Positions 34,946 to 45,998 of a DNA stretch of 64,000 nucleotides are shown here, one piece after another. The notes below the pieces were generated by a model. The model was given only the letters and a program-made list of their open reading frames with translations. It made no database searches and was not told the origin of the DNA. Each line of letters opens with the position of its first letter. The stretch's first letter is position 1. Origin of the DNA: Hydractinia symbiolongicarpus (taxonomy: Eukaryota > Cnidaria > Hydrozoa > Anthoathecata > Hydractiniidae); the NCBI RefSeq assembly GCF_029227915.1, contig NC_079885.1:17743001-17807000 (forward strand). The letters run 5' to 3'. Position numbers and translations under genes: made by a program.

Positions 34946-35614
34946 ATGAGCAAACAACAGTACATCACAGATATCGTCAAACCTACGCTTTTTGACGACT
35001 ACCTAGGTCAGTGTACGAGAATCGCTTTAAAGTAGATTAGTATTCGAACTACGCGGCTTAACATCTACAGTAACAATGACTTCGCCATGAGAGAGGTAGG
35101 AACCCACTGCAACAAGAACTTTATCCGCATCAAGATCATGAACTGGATGTGGGGAATCGAGGACATAGCGACCCATCTTAACAAACAAGTCAAAAGAAAG
35201 GTGGTGGTATTTGTGCGTAAGAGCGACCTCTGTAGGCTCCGTGTAGCTGATGAAACCATCATAGTCACCAAGATATCACTGCAGAAACTTATGGTTCTGC
35301 GTTAGTTTTCAGGTGGGAAGATGTTCACCAAGGGCGACTATGATAGTTTCTACATGACTGAAGTCTACCTTTGACTACGACTTGTCTGCCCTCAGCTGGA
35401 TGAAGACCATCGCCTTCAGAACGGTAAAAAATCTAAGATTCCTGCCATACTCCCTACCAAGGAAGAAACTTAGAGAGACATGTCCTCATGGAATTTTGAC
35501 TCCCCTATCTACATCCCCACCACGGGGTCAACAGACAGGCTTGAGTTAATGCTGACTGATGAAAATGTGTCCTTTGTAGGAATTACGATGCAGGTGCTTA
35601 TAGAATTAAAATGA
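34946..35614 (+). pseudogene. Polinton C virion-type protein, homologue of the B gene at 49312-49979
   Basis: The start MSKQQYITDI...FDDYLGQ parallels MKQLYITD...FEDYLGQDTRIALK in B. The middle (GIEDIA...KRKVVVFVRKSDLCRLRV) parallels KIEDIA...KIKLFVLKNAYCRFRV, and the C-terminus (STDRLELMLTD..VSFVGITM) parallels STDRFEFMLTD...VTFFDITM. Several stops and frameshifts are present. It ends TGA overlapping the next ATG (ATGA at 35611-35614), a compact viral-style junction. The function is unknown; its repeated hydrophobic/D-rich beta pattern would suit a capsid-associated protein. Confidence 0.65.
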
Positions 35615-36050
35615 ATTGTGCAAAGCTATATCCGACATTGCCACTTATTGTGCCTAAGGACGACAACATGCAGGATGACTGTCGGGTATACAGACTACGG
35701 AATAACGAAGACATTAAACAGTTCCTCAACAAGGAGATGTGTCAAGTGGAGCAATCACACTCTACTAGATGTAACAATCATAATCAGTGGATGTGGAATT
35801 GCTGCACTTAAACAGGTCTAGGTGGAACACCACTTTGCGTAGCTGTGAAAGGCATTGCACTAGCCATAGGTCTAGACCATGAAGGTTTGAAGAATACTTC
35901 TAGACGAATAAGCCTGAAGGCACATAAGCACGAGGGTATTAGACTACTTGCAGAGACAAAACTAAACTCCACCACAGATCTCATCTCAAAAGCCTAACGA
36001 TGTTAGTAACAAAAGGGCGAAGACGAGTTTTTAAAAAGCTACAATCTGTG
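35611..36050 (+). pseudogene. Polinton C homologue of the B coiled-coil membrane protein (48838-49309)
   Basis: It opens MNCAKLYPTLP and continues CRVYRLRNNEDIKQFLN, matching MDVSKLYPSLP and GQVFRLKKIEQIEQYL in B. After frame changes a C-terminal helix-rich part (RISLKAHKHEGIRLLAETKL) can be read. Gene order (this gene directly after the FDDYLGQ gene) is the same in B. Broken. Confidence 0.6.
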
Positions 36051-37088
36051 CAGCATGCCTCCAGTACATAGATTACCCACCTGAGTGAGTATAAGCTTTA
36101 GCGGCAATGCACATGATAGGTAAGACAGATTTTGTAGATTGTATAAGCTACAAGATTACGATCTTCCGCTTGCAAAGGCTCACATATTAGCGCCTCCAGA
36201 GCGTTGTTTAACTTTACACTTCAAGCACCCCTCCAGTAACAATATCGATCAGTAGATCTCCACCATAAATAAGACGTCTTGCTTTCCTGCTAAGTTCCTC
36301 CAAGATCAGCAAGAAATTACCCTCTTGTGCTGTCTCTACCTAAGGTGTGCAATAAAGACTCATAGTCTGTGTTAAAGTAGCCTTAATATTGACTTTTCAG
36401 ATAGCATTCTTCAGTCCCACCCTAGACATCTTCGATCTTCTTTTTATACGTCAGCTTGACGCTTTTTTCTTTAAGATGTTCATGTTTTTGTTTTTGTAGT
36501 TAATACTAACTACAGAATCTTACTACTCTGCCGCCCTTCTACAACTCGATGACTCTCTCGTTATGATCGTCGAAGTCGCTAAGGCAGCTAATGTCATGCA
36601 ATGGGTCTTTTTTTAACTTACACTCTTCGAGATAAGTCTGTCGCTTACGTTCCAACTTGCGGTGAAACTGAAAAAGCTCTTGCGAGAGGTTCTCATAGTA
36701 GTCTCCTTTATGCATCGATAAATTGTAATTTTCCTCATATATATTCCACAGTTTTTTTCATGTAGGTCGCTGAGCTTATGATCAATCTTCTTCAACATCT
36801 TCAGCTCTTCAGCGCATTGATTATCGAAACAAATCGCTGTATTTCTTTTACACGCTTTCTGACTATACCAAAATTTTTTGGAGAGTAAAGCATTTCTATC
36901 ATTTCCAGCGGTCATTGTTTTGAAAAGGGACATTTCCTTTACTCAACTAGCGTATAATAAGCGCTCTTTTGCTGTATGGGGATCACTGACTTTTCGCGCA
37001 TGCGTAAATTTTGTGATGTCAGCAGATTTGATAATTTTATGATAATTTATCTTGATGGCGTCAAGACTTGGTAGCCGTGGTGGGACTC
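36051..37088. other. Decayed end of Polinton C; one unrecognised minus-strand frame
   Basis: The minus frame 36613-36933 (106 codons; starts MSLFKTMTAGNDRNALL, with a helical, charged centre) might be a small Polinton gene, since such frames occur near the ends of these elements, but I cannot match it. The C terminal repeat was not identified; 36940-37088 is unassigned. Confidence 0.3.
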
Positions 37089-37091
37089 TAA

Positions 37092-37513
37092 GGGGCTGTT
37101 CATATGGGAAATATTTCCTCGGGAACCGGGTAAATGTTTCAGCATGATATCAAGTCGAGATCCCGGGTTGTTAACAAACTCTTAACAAAATTTAGTTGCG
37201 TTTATACGAGAAAAAACACTTCTTACCAAGATCTCGGGTGCGCATGATCGAGATCTTGGTAAGCGGGTAATGCATTTTCCTATGTGAACAGAAGTTTCCT
37301 CGGTAGGCGAGATAAATTTATGTCGATTCGACATAATTTTTAAAAATAAACAGTAGATTCTTATCACAATAAGCAATAGAAACTTATCACATGGTATTTT
37401 CTCACCCGAGGAAAGTTTTTCTCGGTCGTACCGTATGAACAGAAAGTAAAAATTTTATCATGCTGAAATATTTCCCTGCTAACCAAGGAAATATTTCCTG
37501 TATAAACAGCCCC
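37092..37513. mobile_element. PIF/Harbinger-like MITE
   Basis: The inverted ends GGGGCTGTT...AACAGCCCC are flanked by TAA on both sides (37089-37091 and 37514-37516), the 3-bp TWA duplication of Harbinger elements. Subterminal inverted words include GGAAATATTTCCT and CCAAGATCTCG/CGAGATCTTGG. Non-coding. Confidence 0.82.
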
Positions 37514-37516
37514 TAA

Positions 37517-38127
37517 AGCTAGCATTTTGGCTGGTGTTTAGTGTAACTGTACTTTAAGTGATCCTATTAAGTAGCTGCTCCCTTAATGATATTTGCTAAT
37601 CTCACTGTTTGAAAAAAAATTGAGCGTATGTTATCAGGGCCAAGTTTTGGGATCCGCTGATTTGTAGTAAATATATGATTCTTTGCTTCTTTCAGGACTC
37701 AAGTCTCTAATTTATTTTGGCAATAGGATATAATTTTGCTGCAAGATATTTTTCTTAGGTTACTTCATGGTCTATGGTGGTAGAGTAAAGTATTTGTTTT
37801 CTTTCTTTTAGATCAAAGAACTTCCAGAAACGTACAAGTAAAAAATGCGTATATCTAAACCTATATATCTTTTTCAAACCTTTTTCCTTTAGGACTATTT
37901 TAAGAACGAGATAGTTGAAATGTCGCAAAAATTAATACCACACATTTCTTTCCATAAAAATAACATCTACCTACAAATATAGCATTTTTTCAATGTTATA
38001 ATAACACGAACAGAATTTCACTTATTTACAGTATTTTCACGCCTCGTTTCATCCAACTGCTTTTTCGCAAACCTATTTGCAAGTAAACCTCTTATAATGC
38101 CGAAAATGAAAAGGAGTAAAGCCGAAT
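37517..38127. other. Upstream region of the CAP-domain gene; nothing else seen
   Basis: AT-rich. The 5' untranslated region and promoter of the next gene must lie here, but I see no decisive element (a weak TATAATG lies at about 38093, some 30 bp before the ATG). Confidence 0.4.
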
Positions 38128-40185
38128 ATGATCACATCTGTATTAATATTCACACTTTGCATTGTAACAACTTTATCATCAACATGGCGAACAGTTCCTG
38201 CCAATGAAGCGCTGAAACGGGATCAAACCTCAGATGTGCATAGTGCTCCACAGAAACAAAAGGTTGGGATAATACGGGATCCATATGATTGCTTGTACGC
38301 ACATAAAGTTATTCGGGATATCCATGGAGAGGCTAATTTTGTTTGGAACGAAGAGCTAGCATACGACGCAGAAGATTGGGCGATTAACTTAGCAGCTAAT
38401 GTTGGCACTATCCAGCATTCTTCTTTCACTTTTGCAAATGGTAGCCGTTATGGTGAGAACTTGTATCTACTGAGTGGTGGAGATCCAGCTGGATGTCATC
38501 AGTCTGTATCTGCTTGGTATAAGTAAGTATTTTAACTTGTTTTTCCACACAAACTGCTAAACTATAATTCCGTCACGTTATCAATCGTAAGCACTGCCGT
38601 TACCAGGAAGCACTCCGTTAGTAGAGTCTAAAAAAAGAGAGAGCGCACAAAAATTAAATAGGTATATTTTTTGTGATGATAATTTTTTTTGATAACACGT
38701 TAAAACAAGGGTTAGGAAATTATGCTTTTTGTACATAAAGTATACGAAAAGACTTGTCTTACGTCTTTGTTAAATGCAATATTGCAACCATACTTTTAAA
38801 AGACAGGACTTCTTACTGCGCCAAATTACTTTACAAAACAGGCGTAATAAATCCTCTGTATAGAATCCGGATACATGGTATATCTGTTTTAACTCAAAGC
38901 TTTTTGAAGCACAAACCTTAAGAGGCATCAGTGTTGCAATTGTATACAAAATTTTCTTGACTTCTTCGTTCCATTCTGTGTGAGATTATAAAGAAAATCA
39001 TTTTTACTTATGTCAAAACAATATAAAGAAATAACCAACAGCAATCTACAATGTTTCGGGTGTCATACACACATTTTTAAGTATCACAAAATTGTTCAGT
39101 TTATATATACAATCGTATGCGAAAACAAGTTTAGATAATGTTTTCTGTGTCCTGTTATTCTTTTTTTACAACGAAAATACTTTGATCAGTTTGAAAATGA
39201 TAGGCTTCTTGCTCTGTCTCCTGTAGGGAAATACATGGATACGACTTTGAGCATCCGAACGACACATATTCACACGGACACTTCACGCAACTGGTGTGGA
39301 ACGAAACTATTCAAGTTGGAGTTGGAATTGTTTATAAGAAAGAAACAAGTCAGACCTTTATTGTGGCTAGATACACGCCTCCTGGAAATGCAGAGTTTGA
39401 TGAATATGTTAACGAGGTTTTCGCTCCAAGACCAGGTAAAAAAATGTGATTTATTTTGTTTAGATTAAGCAATAGATAGTTTTGTAAATTTCTAAAGTAC
39501 TGGCCAACGTAAAACGGGACACTATGACGTCCCGCGTTTCGTACCCTTAAGTTTCTTATAATATCAACTAAATACATAACTTTTCTTGAAAGAAAATAGA
39601 AGCGATTAAAAATGAAATAAAAGCCCATTTTAAATTTCGTTTCTTTTAGGAACGCACATTCCAACAACCAAAGAACTTTTACCAGAGCAACCACAAACTC
39701 CTTCTGTTGTAAATGTTGGCGTTGAACCAGAGCCTTCATCTGATGGTGAGAAGCCATGCGTGGACACAGTTGATTGCGGTTATTACGTACGGCAGGGAGA
39801 TTGTGATAACCCGATCTATAAAGCCTACATGGACGAGGCTTGCTATAAAAGTTGTGGCAGATGTACACCAGGTAACCCGATAGATGGAGGCTGGACTAAT
39901 TGGCATCAAGTTACTACATGTAGTGCCACCTGCGGTGGAGGATTTATATTATCGTACAGGTTTTGCACGAAACCATTTCCTCAATATGGCGGAAAATACT
40001 GTGAAGGTGATAGCACTAAACAGAGTGACTGCAACACTCAGGAATGCCCGTTATCGCAACAGTCTGGACTTTGTGTTGATTCGAATATTTCTTGTGTTCA
40101 GTATAAGACACTGGGATATTGTTTTGCAGGAAAGTATTCACATTGGATGTCGCTCAATTGCAGACAGTCGTGTGATATGTGTTAA
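38128..40185 (+). CDS. Secreted CAP-ShK-TSP1-ShK protein, three exons, complete
   Basis: Exons 38128-38522, 39227-39435 and 39650-40185 join in frame (introns GTAAGT...CTGTAG and GTAAAA...TTTTAG) to give 379 residues. A signal peptide (MITSVLIFTLCIVTTLSS) is followed by a CAP/SCP domain with HKVIRDIHG, GENLY, the hallmark GHFTQLVWN and the YTPPGN end motif. An ShK six-cysteine domain follows (starts CVDTVDCGYY), then a thrombospondin type 1 repeat (GGWTNWHQVTTCSATCGGG), and a second ShK domain ending in CDMC and the stop. The chain has no membrane helix or GPI signal, so it is extracellular. CAP proteins act in secretion, venom or lipid binding; ShK folds occur both in toxins and in ordinary matrix and secreted enzymes, so toxicity cannot be inferred. 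All exons are intact, in contrast to the surrounding transposons. Confidence 0.92.
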
Positions 40186-40430
40186 CCCACCAGACTTGGA
40201 GTCTTCTTGTGTCCTAAACACTGTTCTACTTTAAACTAAGGTCTAGCATATAAATTGAAAACTAGATAAAATATTATGATTATTTTTTTATATTCTCTCC
40301 GCAATGTTTTGATTAAACCAGTGATATAACAAAGAGTAAGAGACACAATGCGATAATTTTTTGTTCAACACATTATATCTCTATGATGAAACGCCCTTTT
40401 TGTACATTTCTTATAAAACTTAAAATTTGT

Positions 40431-40436
40431 AATAAA
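40431..40436 (+). terminator. Polyadenylation signal AATAAA
   Basis: The first canonical AATAAA after the stop codon of the CAP gene, about 245 bp downstream. Confidence 0.5.
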
Positions 40437-41604
40437 AAATTCATCTTTAAAGACTTTAAAGACAATTTTTTTCCTTTATCTACGGGAAGTGGCACTTAAG
40501 GGCCAAGATATGGTGAAAACAACAGCAAAAATCTGATCACAAGACAGAATCACATTTTTTTTAAAAGTACACAGGGTAATCGTACGCGACGTTGTCCATG
40601 ATATTGGCTAGCACTGAAAGTTGTGAAAGCGACACAACTGAAATTTTCGGTTGGGAGCTAAGAAATCATGACTTAAAACATGAGTAGTACAAGAAAAAGA
40701 AGAAAAAGTTTTGAGCAATTTTTCTTAATTGAATTCACAAGATTTTTCTGATGTCTGATGGAGGTGGATGGTCAAATCTTGATAATATTTATTTTGAGAT
40801 TTTGAGCCACCTAGCTAGTACCATAGCAGCACTCCAGATGCACATTTGTTTTTATATAGTAGTTCAAAGTTTAAGTAGCTATATACATTATGTTTATGTA
40901 GCTAACTTTTTAATAAAAGGGAGCTAGCTATTTGGAATTTTGAGTATTTTCTTTTACTATCTTCCCATAACAGTTAAGATTTGAGCATATAGCTAGATAG
41001 GTTAGCTAGGTATGTAAGGTATATACAATATCTTACATACCTAGCTAATTGAATATGCTTTCACAGCAAACAGAAACCTATAAATAAATTCCTGCTGATT
41101 TTCAGGTTTCTTTTATGGGAAAAACGTTGGAAACTATAGTAAGAAATGATAATTACTATGAAGTTCTTGCAAGATAAGGCATTGTTGTTGTAGCTGGAAG
41201 ACCTGAAGCCTGACCTGAAGTAAACTGTGTCACACGAAGGGCACTTAGTATGTAATATGTCACAAATCCAGTGGAGCACTTATAGCAGTACAGCATTCTG
41301 TAACATCTTCTATCAAAAACATTTACAAGTCATATGATGAAACCTATTGTTACTTCGGCAAAGAAAATACAATTAATCCAGTGGCTTCAATGGCTGCAGG
41401 AACTACTAATCAGTTTTTAATATTTTCATAAAAATCTTTACTTTTTACATATGGTTTTTATTTTTCTGCAAAAAAGAAGTGGTTGCATAGCTTATTATGA
41501 CTATAGGGTAAAAAATTTTCACCCTCCGGGGGACATTGTTTCAAACATTTCTCAGCGAGAAATTTAAAAAATTATAACTAACAAAATTGCAAAAGTTATG
41601 CCAG
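40437..41604. other. No gene seen; TAGC microsatellite stretches
   Basis: AT-rich DNA with TAGCTAGC words at 40.8-41.05 kb, including a short palindrome (GTATGTAAGGTATATACAAT...CTTACATAC). No coding region is supported. Confidence 0.45.
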
Positions 41605-41764
41605 AAACTATAAAAGTGTGAATTGATCCTTTCCGCTTAACGTTCAGCATAAGAATAGGTTGATATCTTAGGCGGTTGTCTAATTAAGCGGCTGTTGTGC
41701 TTGCACGGCTTCTGTAACTCAAATGGAAGCTTTAAATGCACTAGGGCACCCTTCGCTAGGGCCT
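41605..41764 (+). mobile_element. SINE fragment (same family as 31037-31358), head missing
   Basis: It shares ACTATAAAAGTGTGAAT, TGATATCTTAGGCGGTTGTC and GAAGCTTTAAATGC with the minus-strand SINE at 31 kb. The tRNA-like head is absent, so it is a truncated copy. Confidence 0.75.
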
Positions 41765-42074
41765 GTTTAAAAACAACATCAAACAACATCCAAGAATTCC
41801 CTTTTTGTAAACATTCGCCGATATTTGGTTGTGATATATATCAGGGTTTTCTTTGTTTTCAATGACACGGTGATATGGAAAAAGAGTAAAGCGCACTGGG
41901 GACGAGAAAATGACATATACATACTGCACAGTAGCTTGTTCAATTCAACACGTGCTAAACTGATTGTGCATTAAAGATTTATCTGATTAGAGCAGGAAAA
42001 TAGGTTTAACTCTCACCAACCTCGTCCCCAGGGTCTTGTGGCCCCTGAGCCGTTATTACGGAGTGGCCAACAAT
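41765..42074. other. Left flank of Polinton B
   Basis: No gene seen. The last five bases, ACAAT (42070-42074), are repeated directly after the right end of Polinton B. Confidence 0.6.
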
Positions 42075-42372
42075 AGAGATAGGGAAATGTTACTTCTGGG
42101 ACAGCCGCGTGCGCGTACAACAATGACGTCACAGCACAGTCCCTATTAATCCAGCACCATCCGATACAATTCCATAATAATCTACATAAGACCTAATATT
42201 CACTACAGATGACGTCACAACAATGTAGAATAAGAGGTCCAATATTTTCCGACGCAATTCCCTAAAAATCAACACGCACATAAGGGAATTTCCCTTAAAG
42301 GAAATAACTGTGTTAATTGAGCATAATGAAATCCTCCGACAAACAAAAAATTCTATATAATAAAGAGAGAGA
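42075..42372. repeat. Left terminal inverted repeat of Polinton B
   Basis: About 298 bp before the first ATG. The outer 150 bp and the inner 110 bp match the right end closely, while the middle differs. It contains TGACGTCA at 42124-42131 and 42210-42217, and GGGAATTTCCC at 42284-42294. Similarity continues into the coding region. Confidence 0.92.
42354..42365 (+). promoter_or_regulatory. TATATAATAAAG motif before the left terminal gene
   Basis: It lies 7 nt upstream of the ATG at 42373. The same word precedes the polymerase at the opposite end. Confidence 0.55.
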
Positions 42373-43040
42373 ATGGAATCAAAAACAGTCAAACAATTAC
42401 GTGAAATTGCAAAAAGTCGTGGCTTAATAGAGTATTATAAGCTACGTAAGCTAAATAAGCTATGTAGGGCCAAATTTATTAGATTATTGGAGGATGATAT
42501 CGCAAACCATGAAAATTGGATCGAGGCCGTTGAGGAGATGCCTCATAAGCTTGAATATATCCCCAACATGTTCAAAACGCAAGACATGTGCAACAGGGGT
42601 GTTGAAAAGAATTCATTTATGTTCTGGCACGTGCCGTCAAAGTTCAAGACGCAGGACATGTGGAACAAAGTTGTTGAAAGTAATTCATGGCTAATCGAGT
42701 ATGTACCGAGCCAGCTCAAGATGTAAGACATGTGTAATGGGGTTGTTGAGGAGGATCCCTGCACTCATGTATATTCAAAACGTGGAATATGTGCAACGGG
42801 GCCGTTGAAAAAAATATCGGGCTGCTCAGGTATGTGCCGGACTGGTTTATCACCCAGGACATGTTTATTAGCATGAGCACCAGGCCTGAACTACTCTCTG
42901 CCTATCGCCGGAGGAAATCCGAAAAGGGCGGGATTAAGGAGGATCTTCTTCCAATAGCCTGGCATCCGCATAGGGTCATCGATTGGTGCTTTTCACAGGA
43001 TGAAAAGGCAGGTCTCAAAAAGCATTGGGGGTTGACTTGA
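42373..43040 (+). pseudogene. SAP-domain protein with KTQ-type 30-residue repeats
   Basis: Residues 1-40 form a SAP-like module (TVKQLREIAKSRGLIEYYKL) homologous to the N-terminus of the polymerase at the other end. Then come about four repeats of roughly 30 residues containing FKTQDMC-N-x-x-VE-x-N and YVP, and a C-terminal part PIAWHPHRVIDWC. The first stop (42724-42726) arose within the third repeat, where MCNG-type sequence simply continues, and a frame change near 42780 leads to 42789-43040. The repeat family resembles multicopy uncharacterised proteins of cnidarian genomes. Its role is unknown; a DNA-binding or host-interaction protein is a guess. Confidence 0.7.
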
Positions 43041-43121
43041 AAAACGTTGTCTTACAGCAAATGTTGCAAGATAATACCACTAATAAAGATGTGCATTAAC
43101 TGTCAATATAGCCTGAAAAGT

Positions 43122-43331
43122 ATGTTATTTATGACCTTCCTTACCGCCATTGGTCTCTCCCTACCACTTGTAACCCTGGCATGCGTAAAAGAATCATAGA
43201 ATGAGAAGTACACGAAGCAGAGAATCCAGGATCTTTGGGATCAAATTAATCTCCTGGATTGTCCTTGTAACTGTGATAGAGTAAAAATTGCGTATGTCGT
43301 CCGAGCAAGCAGGCGTGGTTGCACAACATAA
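43122..43331 (+). pseudogene. Small membrane protein with Cys-rich tail, one internal stop
   Basis: ATG 43122 starts MLFMTFLTAIGLSLPLVTLA, a single hydrophobic helix. TAG at 43197-43199 interrupts, but the same frame continues with KQRIQDLWDQINLLD and a CPCNC motif to TAA at 43329-43331 (70 codons in all). It is too short for domain calling, and its position right after the SAP gene suggests a small Polinton gene. Confidence 0.45.
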
Positions 43332-43339
43332 AGTTTAAA

Positions 43340-45998
43340 TGAAAAGTAGAACATAATACTAGGGACACAAACTGCTGTGTTGTTACGTGATCTCTTCATT
43401 TGGTTTAATTTTTTGTTTACTTACTTACGTACTAATTTGGTTAACTTAATTTACCTTACTGAAAATACGAAAGAGTTTTTGTACGCAAGATATTAAAAAG
43501 TTTTACAGGTTATCTCTTACAATGGCTCATATGGAAACCAGTTTATTGAGAGTTTTTATTATTTTGTGACTTTGCATAACAGTATTATATTATTATATTA
43601 TAACTAATTACGACTGGCAGTCCCAAACTGACCATTACAATCAACTGAAGAAATTAAAGAATTATCAAAAGATAACACCAGTGAAAAGAAATAAAGCACC
43701 GATATTGTACTACGAAAACTCTTCCTCTACATTTAATTTGATAGTATCTGAAGACGTTGAATTAAAGCCAGGCCCTGGTTCTTCTACTCCAAAATGTAGT
43801 GAATGTGGAAAAATAGTCAAGTGCAATAATAAACGAATTATATGTTCCGTTTGTTACGATGTAAAACATGCTAAGTGCACGACAAGTCTGACTATTAACT
43901 GCATTACATCTAGGATACCTCATTATTACACATGCGTCAACTGTTTACACGATCAAAGAAAGAAACGAACTACGTCATAAAGCACACCGTACCTTAGATC
44001 CCAGTTATTGGGAGAAGTATCGAGAGCTAAGAAATTTATCAAAGAAAAAAAATCAAGGTGCTAAAATTAACTTTTTTAGAAAGTTGTTATCCTCAAATAA
44101 GTCAAAAGAAGTTTGGAAAGTTATTAAATCGGTTTTAAATCCACCTGCAAACCGCATCCAAAGTAAACCTGAAGACTTGAATAGACATTTTGTGACAACT
44201 GCTGAGCGTATTACTGGTAAAGAAGCTATATCACCCACAGAAACATTATCATTCATTGACAATGTTGAAACTGACAATGACACTTTTTCTCTAAAGTATA
44301 CAAACCATGCCCAAATATACAAAGTTATCACATCATTACGTAATGACATATCTACTGGTCCCGATCAAATTCCAGTAAAGTTTTTGAAAATAGCTGCTGA
44401 GTATATTTCTTCTCCACTCACGCACATTATCAACAATTGCATAAAACAAAATCTTTTTCCAGCACTTTGGAAGTCGGCTCGAATACAACCAGCCAATAAA
44501 GTCCAAAATCCAACCAGCTTGTCAGATTATCGCCCTATTTCGATATTACCTTGTCTATCAAAGATCTATGAAAAAATTATACTACAACAACTTTTGTTTG
44601 TCATTGAAGGTAATTCTATCTTTAAAGAGACTATAAGTGAATTTAGAAAAGGTCATAGTACTGGTACTGCTTTACTCAAACTCAGAGATGATATCAAAAA
44701 AGCGATGAAAGCAGGTGAAGTAACACTGTTGGTCATGGTTGACTTTTCAAAGGCATTTGACACCATATGCCATAATACATTGATTAAAAAAATGAAAGAT
44801 ATGGGATTCTCAAAACAATTTCTTTACTGAACATTGTCATATTTGACAAATCGAAGACAATTTGTGCAAGTCGATATCAACCAATCAGAAAAATTACTCG
44901 TTAAAACCGGAGTGCTACAAGGATTCATTTTAGGACCAGTCCTCTTCAACCTTTATGGCACGATTCAATACGCCGATGACACTACGATCTATATATCCTG
45001 TCGTACAGCTAATATAACTGAGGCTGAAAGGAAGATCAATACACATCTTCAGGATTTATCGATATGGTCCACAACAAATTCGCTATGTGTTAATTCTGCC
45101 AAAACTAAATTCATGATGTGTTAATCGAGTAGATTGTCGGCATTGCACAATTTAGATGAATATTCATCTAACATATTGTTCAACAATTCAACTTTACAAA
45201 GAGCACGAACTTCAAATCTTCTTGGAATTACAATTGACGAACACCTTACATGGGAGAGCCACCTAAACAATATTATTTCATCATGCTACGGGACTTTCTA
45301 ATGCCTACGTAAACTGAAAAACTAAACTCATTTTGCTATTCGAAAACAGCTGGTTGAGAGCTTAGTCATGTCAAAAATAGATTTCAACGACTATGTATAT
45401 ACACCTTCTAATAAACAGCTGAAAAAACTGCAGCGTATTCAGAAAGTAGCATGCGGGTTTGTTTTTGGTAGATTTTGCAAATTGGCAGATATTATTAAAT
45501 TAAAATGGTTACCAATTACAGAACCTAGAAATTTTCAACTTGTTAATAAGGCGTTAAACTCAGTATACTGGCCTTCTACATGTCATTTAGATGTTAAAGT
45601 GCACACAAGAACATTGCGGAACTCTGATACCCGTATTAAACCATCGGTTGTATCAGGAACTTTCCAAGATTTTGGTAGTAAGTTGTTCAATGAGCTTCCA
45701 TCAAAACTAAAAAACGAAAACGTTTATTCCACCTTCTGCAAGAACGTTAGAGGCTTGTTAGATGTTGCAATGGCAAGATCCTTTGCGGGAAACTGATGTT
45801 TTATTTATTTATTCATTTATTTATTTTTTTCTTTGCATATTTGCTCCATTCCCGTGTGTTACTCAATTTATTTTAATAATATTTTATCATTTACTTGTAT
45901 TTTATCTGTAATGCATTTCTTGTTAATTTTTATTAGGATGAAGAGCCATTTTATTGTAAATGGATAAGCTCTGAAAATATGTTTTACTTACTTTACTT
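43340..45998 (+). mobile_element. LINE (non-LTR retrotransposon) with internal deletion, inserted in Polinton B
   Basis: A first frame (43681-43980) has an imperfect 2A-like motif DVELKPGP followed by a PHD-like Cys finger (CSECG, CSVC, HAKC, CVNC). The sequence then jumps directly to the region preceding reverse transcriptase (ELRHKAHRTLDPSYWEKYRE), so the apurinic endonuclease domain is missing. RT: DYRPISILPCLSKIYEK, DFSKAFDTICH, GVLQGFILGP, YADDTTIY, LGITIDEHLTWE; stops after FLY (44828) and at 45122. The C-terminal part lies at 45368-45796. The 3' end is GGATGAAGAGCC... with a (CTTA)n tail. The 5' boundary is approximate. Confidence 0.85.
43681..45796 (+). pseudogene. LINE PHD finger plus reverse transcriptase remnants
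   Basis: Coding pieces 43681-43980, 44084-44830, 44834-45124 and 45368-45796 belong to one former polyprotein. The catalytic YADD of motif C is kept, but the Q of the usual GVPQG motif B is preceded by L instead of P. Multiple stops and frameshifts make the copy inactive. Confidence 0.85.

Noticed and set aside
38223-38429. Minus-strand frame opposite the CAP exon 1
   Set aside because: Antisense shadow of a clearly coding, spliced gene.
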